Source: an uncultured Anaerosporobacter sp.
Lineage (GTDB): Bacteria; Bacillota; Clostridia; Lachnospirales; Lachnospiraceae
Reading direction: 5' to 3'
Assembly (NCBI GenBank): GCA_945787925.1
Contig: CALZJY010000158.1
Coordinates: 1-5,564, forward strand
DNA length: 5,564 nucleotides
Below, piece by piece: positions 1 to 5,510 of this stretch; position 1 is the stretch's first letter, and the number at the start of each line of letters is the position of its first letter. Under the pieces are notes generated by a model, which saw only the letters and a list, made by a program, of their open reading frames with translations, searched no databases and was not told where the DNA came from. A program made the position numbers and the translations under genes.

Positions 1-1210
1 CTCTACGATAAGTAGATGGAAGAGTTGGATCTTCTGTAATCACATCGTTTCCTGGCTGAATCGTTTCTACGACTTCGCTTACATATTCAATCGTACGGTT
101 CTTCGGTCTTGTTTCATGCCCCCATATGTTGAACGTAAGTCTTCCGCCTGACGCATTTGCCTCAATGTAGATTGGTGCATCTGTATTATTTTTGAATCTT
201 AAATCTTTGCTTGTGCCTGAAATGGCAGCATCCATACTTGGTTTCACATAGGAAACCGTCATAGAATGGTTATATCTTTGGGTAATTTCTAATTCTGATA
301 AAAGAAGTGCATTGTAAAGCGTTGTGGAAACTTGGCATACGCCACCTCCAAAACTCTCTACCGTTTTTCCATTTAAATAAGAGCCTGCAAGCGCATATCC
401 TGTGCTTTCGTCAAATGGCCCCATCGTCTTAGATGCAGAGAATTCTTCTCCTGGATATAAAACGGTTCCATTGATTCTGCTTGCGCCATTTTGCACATTC
501 TTTCTTCGATTTGAACTTGAACTTGCATATGAAGTCGAATACGTTCCTAGCACTGTGTTGCATAACAATGCTTGTTCCTTTGTAATTTCTGCTTTTTGTA
601 CTCCCACGGTCGCATCTAGCGTAATCGCTCCTGTCTTATTCCAGTTTTTCAATGCTTCCTTAATGTCATCCTTTGTTTTTTCCTGATCAAGAGTCATGCC
701 ATCTACGGCTTCTGTTGCTTGAAATTTACCATTCTTTCTTGTTAGAACAGCATTCTTTGGTTTCACATCATACTTACTGCTTGTCTTTATTAACTTGTCA
801 ATTTTTTTGTCATCATAACTAAAGTGTAAATCATATACTAATCGGTCTGTCTTAATTTTTCTAAGATCATTGAAGCGTTGAATTAAGTTGCCTTCTTTTC
901 CGGCATTCATCGCATCCTCGATATAGCTGTGTTCATCTACAGCAAAGCCAAGTCTGTTTAGCGTTGTCTTTACTTGATTTTCTTTTACATTTACGATTAC
1001 TTCTGTTTCACCTAATTTGGCAACATACGCATCGAGTGCCTCTTGTGCCTGTTCCTTTGACATGTTACCAATATTCAATGTATCAATATATACATTTTCG
1101 CAAATACTATTTTTATCTACCTGTGTAAGCACATTTAGAGATATTAGTCCAGCTGCGACTATCAGTACTACAATTGTAAGTATTATGACTATCGTTCTTT
1201 TCTTCTTCAT
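1..1210 (-). CDS. VanW-family membrane-anchored cell-wall protein with G5 domain (3' end missing)
   Basis: The reading frame is open from an ATG at 1210 to the left edge: 403 codons and no stop, so the C-terminus is outside the window. A strong AAGGGGA ribosome binding site lies about 10 nt upstream (around 1221-1227). Residues 1-5 are basic (MKKKR) and about 6-27 form one hydrophobic segment, suggesting a signal anchor with the rest outside the cell. About 80-200 resembles the YoaR-type putative peptidoglycan-binding region (PG_binding_4). The VanW domain runs from about 221 (LGTYSTSY) to 365 and contains the hallmark GGGVCQVSTTLYNA with Cys292, then RYNHS with His315. A G5 domain appears to begin near 370 (TIEYVSEVVETI) and is cut by the edge. 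The family is named after vanW of the vanB cluster, but its biochemical role is not established and no glycopeptide-resistance gene is nearby. A function in the cell envelope is inference; the family call is secure. Confidence 0.93.
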   Translation of the reverse strand, partial: MKKKRTIVIILTIVVLIVAAGLISLNVLTQVDKNSICENVYIDTLNIGNMSKEQAQEALDAYVAKLGETEVIVNVKENQVKTTLNRLGFAVDEHSYIEDAMNAGKEGNLIQRFNDLRKIKTDRLVYDLHFSYDDKKIDKLIKTSSKYDVKPKNAVLTRKNGKFQATEAVDGMTLDQEKTKDDIKEALKNWNKTGAITLDATVGVQKAEITKEQALLCNTVLGTYSTSYASSSSNRRKNVQNGASRINGTVLYPGEEFSASKTMGPFDESTGYALAGSYLNGKTVESFGGGVCQVSTTLYNALLLSELEITQRYNHSMTVSYVKPSMDAAISGTSKDLRFKNNTDAPIYIEANASGGRLTFNIWGHETRPKNRTIEYVSEVVETIQPGNDVITEDPTLPSTYRR

Positions 1211-1323
1211 AATCTTTCAATCCCCTTTTTATATGCTCGCAAAAATGTGTGAATGATAAAATGTTCTGCCTGTGCAAACGGATTTGACAGTCCGATACAT
1301 TTTATGTATATTCATACTAACAC
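1211..1323. other. Intergenic spacer between small peptide gene and VanW gene
   Basis: This 113-nt AT-rich spacer separates two minus-strand genes. It holds the VanW ribosome binding site near 1221-1230. It also holds a perfect inverted repeat, ATACAT-TTT-ATGTAT at 1295-1309, and a short stem CGGATT/AGTCCG (1279-1284 with 1289-1294, one G.U pair on the plus strand). Neither is followed by a T-run in either direction, so I do not call a terminator. No convincing -35/-10 pair for the VanW gene was found, so it may be read through from the upstream peptide gene or use a poor promoter. Confidence 0.5.
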
Positions 1324-1425
1324 TTAGAATGCAGCGGCTACTACACCAGCAAGCATTGCGAGAATTAGGATTCCAATGATTATCGTAGAAATAATCTGTC
1401 TTGTTTTTTTATTATACATGTTCAC
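1324..1425 (-). CDS. Small single-span membrane peptide, 33 aa, unnamed
   Basis: A GTG at 1425 opens a 33-codon frame ending in TAA at 1324-1326. It sits 7 nt after a near-perfect extended Shine-Dalgarno, GAGGTG within AAGAGGTGAT (1431-1440). An in-frame ATG two codons later (1419) would give 31 aa, but its 13-nt spacing is less good, so I prefer GTG. The peptide begins MNMYNKKTRQ, with Lys6, Lys7 and Arg9 positively charged. Residues 11-33 are an unbroken hydrophobic stretch (IISTIIIGIL, then ILAMLAGVVAAAF) that ends at the C-terminus. This predicts a single helix with the basic end in the cytoplasm. It resembles the short K/R-T-R-Q-I-I-S-type hydrophobic peptides I recall from clostridial genomes, but I cannot name a family. 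It lies upstream of the VanW gene on the same strand and diverges from the gene at 1509. Ribosome binding site, charge layout and complete frame all support a real gene; function is unknown. Confidence 0.72.
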   Translation of the reverse strand: MNMYNKKTRQIISTIIIGILILAMLAGVVAAAF

Positions 1426-1432
1426 GAACAAT

Positions 1433-1438
1433 CACCTC
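1433..1438 (-). promoter_or_regulatory. Ribosome binding site of the small membrane peptide
   Basis: The minus strand reads GAGGTG inside AAGAGGTGAT, nearly complementary to the 16S rRNA 3' end. The GTG at 1425 follows after 7 nt and the alternative ATG at 1419 after 13 nt, which favours the GTG start. A site this strong is the main evidence that the very short frame is translated. Confidence 0.75.
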
Positions 1439-1452
1439 TTTTTCGTCTCACT

Positions 1453-1459
1453 TATAATA
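1453..1459. promoter_or_regulatory. Overlapping divergent -10 elements (candidate)
   Basis: The plus strand has a perfect TATAAT at 1453-1458, about 51 nt before the ATG at 1509. The same bases read on the minus strand give TATTAT (1459-1454), about 29 nt before the GTG at 1425. No good TTGACA-like -35 is placed 16-18 nt from either, so assignment rests on the -10 boxes and on the position between two divergent genes. If both are used, polymerases on the two strands would compete for this site. Confidence is limited because AT-rich intergenic DNA produces TATAAT by chance. Confidence 0.4.
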
Positions 1460-1508
1460 AAACAGCCGCTACATACTTTCCGATTACTAAAGAAAGGGGC
1501 AAGCTGTC

Positions 1509-2126
1509 ATGCCTACTATTTTTTGTTTAATTATTCTCTTTTGCATCTGGTTAACCTATGAACGAAAGAAGCATACTAAAATGGAAGAAGATGCAAAGGA
1601 AGCGTTTTTCGAACTCGAAAAAAAGGCTAGTATTGCTAGAAAGAAAGACATTAGCAACTTAGACTATATTACGATTCCACTCACGTCCTTACCACTCACG
1701 CGAGGAACGGACGAAACGATCAACGGCTATATTGATTCCTTATACGCAATCAGCGAAAGACCGATTGTAAACTTATCAAAGTTTTCAAATACGGAATTAA
1801 AGCTTGCATACGGTATCGCAAACTTCGAGCAGTTAAGTGAATATGATGAAAATTACTATACACTTACTATGCTGCTTTCCAAATGGGGCAGCGCTCTCTT
1901 TGAAAAGAAGAAGTTATCAGAAGCTCGTACGGTTCTTGAATATGCGCTCTCCATCGGAACAGATCTTTCTTCCTCGATCTATACGCTGGCATCGTTATAT
2001 GCCGAGCTAGAAGACGAAGAAGGATTCTCGTTGCTAAGAAGCCATATCCTTACGCATTGTCCGAATCGTTCGGAAACAATGCTCGCCCAACTTGAGAAAC
2101 TTCGTTATTATCCATATTTGGCATAA
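1509..2126 (+). CDS. Membrane-anchored TPR-like helical-repeat protein, function unknown
   Basis: This is a 205-residue protein. The ATG at 1509 follows AAAGGGG (1493-1499) with a 9-nt gap, which favours this start over Met25. Residues 3-16 (TIFCLIILFCIWLT) are hydrophobic and followed by a basic stretch (YERKKHTK), giving an N-terminal anchor with the remainder probably cytoplasmic. About 25-48 is charged and likely helical. The C-terminal half has paired amphipathic helices like TPR units: about 115-150 (including SKWGSALFEKKKLSEARTVL) and 155-183 (SIYTLASLYAELEDEEGFSL). There are no catalytic motifs. TPR-like proteins usually bind other proteins, so a scaffold role at the membrane is a reasonable inference but no partner is evident. 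It is transcribed divergently from the small peptide gene and converges on the exonuclease gene. I do not recognise a named family; the coding call is firm, the TPR assignment tentative. Confidence 0.85.
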   Translation: MPTIFCLIILFCIWLTYERKKHTKMEEDAKEAFFELEKKASIARKKDISNLDYITIPLTSLPLTRGTDETINGYIDSLYAISERPIVNLSKFSNTELKLAYGIANFEQLSEYDENYYTLTMLLSKWGSALFEKKKLSEARTVLEYALSIGTDLSSSIYTLASLYAELEDEEGFSLLRSHILTHCPNRSETMLAQLEKLRYYPYLA

Positions 2127-2160
2127 TCCGTTCGCGTTCATCTTAACCATTCGGGACTAA

Positions 2161-2191
2161 GAGGGTGTGTTATCTAGGCATTCACACTCTC
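2161..2191 (+). terminator. Imperfect hairpin in the convergent gap, possible weak terminator
   Basis: GAGGGTGTG (2161-2169) pairs with CACACTCTC (2183-2191) through nine positions, eight Watson-Crick and one G.U in plus-strand RNA, with a 13-nt loop. On the minus strand the G.U becomes an A.C mismatch, so the plus-strand transcript from the gene ending at 2126 folds better. There is no T-run after either arm, which is against a classical intrinsic terminator. A small palindrome, ATCCTTAGGAT, follows at 2195-2205. No other terminator is visible between the two convergent genes. Confidence 0.35.
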
Positions 2192-2226
2192 CTATCCTTA
2201 GGATTTGCAATGTCTTATTGTTTATG

Positions 2227-2943
2227 CTACTTAATTCTTCCCTTTTCAGAAATTATCTGATCAATCATGCGGGAAGCCTCACGTTTAGACAATTTGTCAA
2301 CCTCAGATACCTTGTCTATTTTATGATATTTCATTAGATCTAGCAAGTAATTTTTTTGACGAGCCGTGATTGGCTGGTCCTTTTTTATTTTATAGGAATA
2401 TTGGCTCGGATCCCCGAATTTAGCGGCTTCTTTGCCACTCCCTTTTCTCTTGCACATTGCAAGATAGAGTTCCATCGTAACCTTTGCATCATCGAATGCG
2501 CGGTGGGCATTTGGATTGTATAATCCGTAATATCTGCACATGTTTTCTAAGCTTCTGCTTGGCAGGTCACTATGCATCTCTTTTGCTAAAGCAAGCGTAT
2601 CGATCACTTCATGATGGAACTTCTCTCCCGCTCTTAAAAACTCCGTCTTTAAGAAACGATAATCAAAATTCACATTATGTCCAAGAAGCGGATCGTCTCC
2701 TAAAAACGCCTTTAACTCCGTAACGATTTCTGAAAACGGCTTCGCTTGTGCTAACATCTCATCCGTAATTCCTGTCAGGTTCACAATCGTTGGCGACAAG
2801 GAGTATCCGGGATTTACAAGGATGGAAAAGGTATCTACTACCTCTCCCCCTCGTACCTTCAATGCCCCCACTTCGATAATATGGTATTTTTCCGGGGACA
2901 ACCCGGTTGTTTCCACGTCAATTGCAATAAATGATTCTACCAT
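2227..2943 (-). CDS. DEDDh-family 3'-5' exonuclease (DnaQ/PolC epsilon-like) with C-terminal extension
   Basis: This 238-residue protein carries an RNase-T/DnaQ exonuclease fold at about 4-165. The metal-binding acids are all present: Asp9 and Glu11 in AIDVETTG (ExoI), Asp94 in GHNVNFDYRFL (ExoII), and His147 and Asp152 in HRAFDDA (ExoIII), which is the DEDDh arrangement. Also typical are the NLTGIT motif (55-60) and DTLALAK (115-121). The family removes nucleotides from 3' ends by two-metal catalysis; whether the substrate here is DNA or RNA cannot be told. It is not full PolC, which is far longer, and no helicase domain follows, so it is not DinG. Residues about 190-232 form a separate lysine-rich helical module with LSKREASRMIDQ, reminiscent of DUF3072-like tails; this could aid nucleic-acid binding (inference). 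The ATG directly abuts the nth stop (TAGATG), and its ribosome binding site GAGG (2951-2954) lies within the nth coding sequence, pointing to translational coupling. Confidence 0.93.
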   Translation of the reverse strand: MVESFIAIDVETTGLSPEKYHIIEVGALKVRGGEVVDTFSILVNPGYSLSPTIVNLTGITDEMLAQAKPFSEIVTELKAFLGDDPLLGHNVNFDYRFLKTEFLRAGEKFHHEVIDTLALAKEMHSDLPSRSLENMCRYYGLYNPNAHRAFDDAKVTMELYLAMCKRKGSGKEAAKFGDPSQYSYKIKKDQPITARQKNYLLDLMKYHKIDKVSEVDKLSKREASRMIDQIISEKGRIK

Positions 2944-3612
2944 CTAGTTTCCTCTTTTCTTTCCCTTTTGGTAACTCTTACATACATGATTTAAGAAGCA
3001 TGCCTCGCACTGCGGTTTCCTTGCCTCACAAAGCCCTCTTCCATGCTGGATGATTTGGATGTTATATAACGTCCAATGGTCCTTTGGAAGGGCATGCATC
3101 AAATCATACTCAATCTTCTCTGGATCGGTCTCCTTCGTAAGCCCCAATCTCTGTGAAACACGTTTTACATGGGTATCTACTACCACGCTAGGCTCATGAA
3201 AGATATTTCCCCGAATTACATTGGCAGTCTTACGGCCTACGCCAGCAAGGCTCGTAAGGGCATCGATATCGCTAGGAACCTCTCCGCCAAACTCTAACAG
3301 TAGCTTCCTCGCACATAAGATGATATTTCTAGCCTTGTTCTTATAAAAGCCCGTAGAATGGATATCCTGCTCTAGCTCCTTAATGTCCGCATTGGCAAAT
3401 GCCTCGATGGAAGGATACTTCTTAAATAAGTCCTTCGTCACGATATTTACCCTGGCATCCGTACACTGGGCGCTAAGGATCGTCGCAATCAACAGCTGCC
3501 ATGCGTTCTCATGGTCTAGGTAGCATTTATATTCCCTTGTATAATGTTCATCTAATAAGTCTAAGATTTCCTGAATACGTTCCCTTTCCTGCTTTGTAAT
3601 TCTTCTCGCCAT
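2944..3612 (-). CDS. nth: Endonuclease III, DNA glycosylase/AP lyase
   Basis: This 222-residue protein is full length for the family (E. coli Nth is 211). Endonuclease III excises oxidised pyrimidines from DNA and cleaves the resulting abasic site by beta-elimination, in base excision repair. The helix-hairpin-helix is at about 118-134 (LTSLAGVGRKTANVI), with Lys128 at the position of the catalytic lysine. Asp146 in VVDTHVKRV matches the catalytic aspartate. The [4Fe-4S] cluster ligands are complete: Cys195, Cys202, Cys205 and Cys211 in the expected C-x6-C-x2-C-x5-C spacing. LLIATILSAQCTDARVN (40-56) is the conserved N-terminal signature; the Gln and Thr/Asp there are typical of Nth rather than MutY. 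The ATG follows TAGGAGA with 6 nt after GGAG. Nine nucleotides separate it from the upstream radical SAM gene, and the exonuclease gene follows without a gap. Presence of a lysine at 128 and lack of a MutY C-terminal domain exclude MutY. Confidence 0.97.
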   Translation of the reverse strand: MARRITKQERERIQEILDLLDEHYTREYKCYLDHENAWQLLIATILSAQCTDARVNIVTKDLFKKYPSIEAFANADIKELEQDIHSTGFYKNKARNIILCARKLLLEFGGEVPSDIDALTSLAGVGRKTANVIRGNIFHEPSVVVDTHVKRVSQRLGLTKETDPEKIEYDLMHALPKDHWTLYNIQIIQHGRGLCEARKPQCEACFLNHVCKSYQKGKKRGN

Positions 3613-3617
3613 ATCGT

Positions 3618-3624
3618 TCTCCTA
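3618..3624 (-). promoter_or_regulatory. Ribosome binding site of nth overlapping upstream stop codon
   Basis: The minus strand reads TAGGAGA. Its first three bases are the TAG stop of the radical SAM gene and GGAG is the Shine-Dalgarno for nth. Ribosomes ending the first gene would stand directly on the start site of the second, which supports co-transcription and coupled translation. Confidence 0.8.
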
Positions 3625-5358
3625 TCTTGCAATTACATACGTTGCTGCATCGTGATTTAACGGATTTCTTCTATCATAATCAAATACGATTACTTGCTTG
3701 TCCTCCACTGGAATCCCTTGTTTCGCTGTCTCTTCTACATCGATGTCGAACTGTTCGATATGAACAAGCTTCACAAGCTTTCTAAATGGTACTTCCTTCC
3801 CTGTGAAGTCACGAAGCTCTTCTTCTTTTTCTTCTAACGATTCTAGCAGCTTCTTATATTCTGTCTCTTCACGGAATGCGAAGTCTGGTCTGCTCTTCAT
3901 CTTTTCACGGCTGTAGCAGTCGTACGTAAGAATCTGTTTAAATGCTTCTACGTTCGTTCCTACTTCCTGCATATAGAAATCAAGTAAAATTGCAAATCTT
4001 TGAATTCTAGAATGGCTACGGTCAAATAATCCATTCTCCTCATAATAATCTGCTAACTTCATATATAAATCAAATGGTGTCTCGAAGAAGTGTTCTAAGA
4101 ATCTTACGGAGTATGGGAACTGTCCGCTGTTATAGTACACTTCCACCATGTCTTCTAAACCTTTTAATCTCATTACATCATCGTAACTAATCCATTTTGT
4201 ATAAAGTACTTCATACGGAGAACTGCCTTTATATACGATTTCATATTCCGGCACGCACTCATGCATGTAGGAGCCTTTTAATACCTTTAAGAATCCAATC
4301 TGAAGCTGATCTGGTTCCATTGCATACACATCGTTGAAGGATGTTCTGAATGTCGCAAAATCTTCATAAGGTAGACCGATGATCAGGTCAAGATGTTGAT
4401 GCACGTTTCCACCACGTTTTACGCCTTCTACGGCTTTCTTCAACTTCGTAAGGTCCATCTTTCTGCGGATGGCTGTGATTGTCTCGTCATTTGTAGACTG
4501 TACTCCGATTTCTAACTGTACAAGGCCTGGACGCATCTTATTTAACAATGCGATCTCCTCTTCACGTAAGATATCCGCAGATACTTCGAAGTGGAAGTTC
4601 GTAATGCCGTTATCATTGTCATGGAGATATTGCCAGATGCCCATCGTATGCTTTGGATTGCAGTTAAACGTACGGTCTACGAATTTTACCTGCATTACCT
4701 TGTGATCTAAGAAGAATTGTAATTCTTTCTTTACTAACTCTAAGTCACGAAGACGTACTTTCTTCTCAACGGAAGAAAGACAATAACTACAAGAATATGG
4801 ACATCCTCTGCTTGTCTCATAATAAATGATCTTATTTTTAAAATCGTCCATCTTTTCATATGGGAATGGTACTTTGGATAAATCCATCACGTTACGTGGT
4901 GCTGTCATCGCAATCGTGCCATCTTCGTTACGGTATGCGATTCCTGCGATGGATTTTAAGGAAGAACGGTCTCCATGGATGTATTGCATCACTTCATAGA
5001 ACGTTTCTTCTCCTTCTCCAATCATGACGCCATCAAAACATTCATGATTCTTAAGTTCAGAATAAGCATCATAAGAAACCTCAGGACCACCTACCCAGAT
5101 CGGAGTATTTGGAAGTAGTTTCTTTAACTCCCTGGCAATCTCATATACCATGTTGATATTCCAGATATAGCATGAAAATGCGATAAATTCTGGCTTTCTC
5201 TTATAAATTCCGGAAATGATTGCGTCGATTTGGTTGTTAATCGTATACTCGGCAATCTCTATTTGATCCTCATATTCCTTACTATAGCCCTTTAGGCAAT
5301 AAACAGCAAGGTTGGAGTGAATGTACTTTGCATTAATTGCTGCTAATAAAACTCTCAT
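3622..5358 (-). CDS. B12-binding-domain radical SAM protein with C-terminal DUF4080
   Basis: With the start at 5358 (MRVLLAAINA) the protein has 578 residues. Residues 1-135 form a Rossmann-type cobalamin-binding domain (PIWVGGPEVSYD at 86-97, GEGEETF at 114-120). It has NAKYIHSN near the start and no DxHxxG, as in many B12-radical SAM proteins. The radical SAM core spans about 175-390, with the [4Fe-4S] ligands Cys186, Cys190 and Cys193 in GCPYSCSYC, plus FVDRTFN (227-232) and HLDLIIGLPYED (322-333). The remainder, about 395-578, matches what I recognise as DUF4080. The enzyme should cleave S-adenosylmethionine to a 5'-deoxyadenosyl radical, perhaps with cobalamin; the substrate is unknown. 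The frame stays open 38 codons further to 5472, but that stretch covers the promoter and palindrome, lacks similarity to the family, and has a worse start, while AAAGGAT lies 7 nt before the ATG at 5358. It leads the operon with nth and the exonuclease. Confidence 0.93.
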   Translation of the reverse strand: MRVLLAAINAKYIHSNLAVYCLKGYSKEYEDQIEIAEYTINNQIDAIISGIYKRKPEFIAFSCYIWNINMVYEIARELKKLLPNTPIWVGGPEVSYDAYSELKNHECFDGVMIGEGEETFYEVMQYIHGDRSSLKSIAGIAYRNEDGTIAMTAPRNVMDLSKVPFPYEKMDDFKNKIIYYETSRGCPYSCSYCLSSVEKKVRLRDLELVKKELQFFLDHKVMQVKFVDRTFNCNPKHTMGIWQYLHDNDNGITNFHFEVSADILREEEIALLNKMRPGLVQLEIGVQSTNDETITAIRRKMDLTKLKKAVEGVKRGGNVHQHLDLIIGLPYEDFATFRTSFNDVYAMEPDQLQIGFLKVLKGSYMHECVPEYEIVYKGSSPYEVLYTKWISYDDVMRLKGLEDMVEVYYNSGQFPYSVRFLEHFFETPFDLYMKLADYYEENGLFDRSHSRIQRFAILLDFYMQEVGTNVEAFKQILTYDCYSREKMKSRPDFAFREETEYKKLLESLEEKEEELRDFTGKEVPFRKLVKLVHIEQFDIDVEETAKQGIPVEDKQVIVFDYDRRNPLNHDAATYVIAR

Positions 5359-5364
5359 TTCTTT

Positions 5365-5374
5365 ATCCTTTCCT
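5365..5374 (-). promoter_or_regulatory. Ribosome binding site deciding the radical SAM start
   Basis: The minus strand reads AGGAAAGGAT, with AAAGGA ending 7 nt before the ATG at 5358. The alternative upstream start at 5472 lies at the edge of the tRNA terminator T-run and would be upstream of the operon promoter, so the internal ATG is chosen. Confidence 0.75.
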
Positions 5375-5404
5375 ACTACGATATTCCTATTTTTCACACT
5401 CTGA

Positions 5405-5419
5405 CAGTATTCCATACTG
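5405..5419. repeat. Perfect 6-3-6 palindrome, candidate operator
   Basis: CAGTAT-TCC-ATACTG is a perfect inverted repeat with a 3-nt centre. It lies 13-27 nt downstream (in transcript direction) of the minus-strand TATAAT at 5432-5437, so it would be close behind the transcription start. The position fits a repressor operator or a small hairpin in the 5' leader. The stem is only six pairs and has no following T-run, so it is not a terminator. A neighbouring CATGCATG palindrome lies at 5421-5428. No regulator gene is in the window. Confidence 0.45.
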
Positions 5420-5431
5420 GCATGCATGGGT

Positions 5432-5437
5432 ATTATA
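5432..5437 (-). promoter_or_regulatory. -10 element of the radical SAM-nth-exonuclease operon (candidate)
   Basis: The minus strand has a perfect TATAAT here, 73 nt before the ATG at 5358. A TTGCAT lies upstream (about 5452-5457) but only 14 nt away, shorter than the usual 16-18, so the -35 is weak or activator-dependent. It lies between the tRNA terminator and the first gene, the place where an operon promoter is expected, and would give a leader of roughly 65 nt. Confidence 0.6.
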
Positions 5438-5470
5438 CGGAAACTTCTCCAATGCAATTTCCTATGCAAC

Positions 5471-5501
5471 AAAAAAGGACGATTGATTGCTCATCGTCCT
5501 T
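5471..5501 (-). terminator. Intrinsic terminator downstream of tRNA-Gly
   Basis: On the minus strand AAGGACGAT (5501-5493) and ATCGTCCTT (5483-5475) form a perfect nine-pair stem with a 9-nt loop. The T-run (5476-5471) begins at the end of the stem. This is a classical rho-independent terminator pointing away from the tRNA, and it isolates the tRNA transcript from the radical SAM operon downstream. Confidence 0.92.
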
Positions 5502-5510
5502 AATAAATAA

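Noticed and set aside
402..686. Plus-strand open frame of 94 codons
   Set aside because: It lies entirely antisense to the VanW coding sequence, has no ribosome binding site or recognisable protein features, and is explained as a shadow of that gene.
1..1210. Vancomycin-resistance cluster suggested by the VanW domain
   Set aside because: No vanH, ligase, vanX or VanRS-like gene is present in the window, and VanW-domain proteins are common in Clostridia without resistance.
1017..1256. Plus-strand open frame of 79 codons with a hydrophobic look
   Set aside because: It is mostly antisense to the start of the VanW gene; the apparent hydrophobicity is the reverse reading of its signal anchor.
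1376..1561. Plus-strand open frame of 61 codons overlapping the start of the TPR-like gene
   Set aside because: It is antisense to the small membrane peptide and overlaps the well-supported gene at 1509 in another frame; no ribosome binding site precedes it.
2484..2723. Plus-strand open frame of 79 codons
   Set aside because: It is antisense within the exonuclease gene, with low-complexity composition and no start signal.
4469..4705. Plus-strand open frame of 78 codons
   Set aside because: It is antisense within the radical SAM core and has no independent evidence.
5359..5470. Cobalamin or SAM riboswitch in front of the B12-radical SAM gene
   Set aside because: The leader from the likely transcription start is only about 65 nt, too short for a cobalamin riboswitch, and none of the conserved riboswitch cores is recognisable.
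5359..5472. 38-codon N-terminal extension of the radical SAM frame, starting at 5472
   Set aside because: It begins at the T-run of the tRNA terminator and spans the TATAAT box and palindrome. The family's B12-binding domain begins at MRVLLAAINA, which has its own well-placed ribosome binding site.
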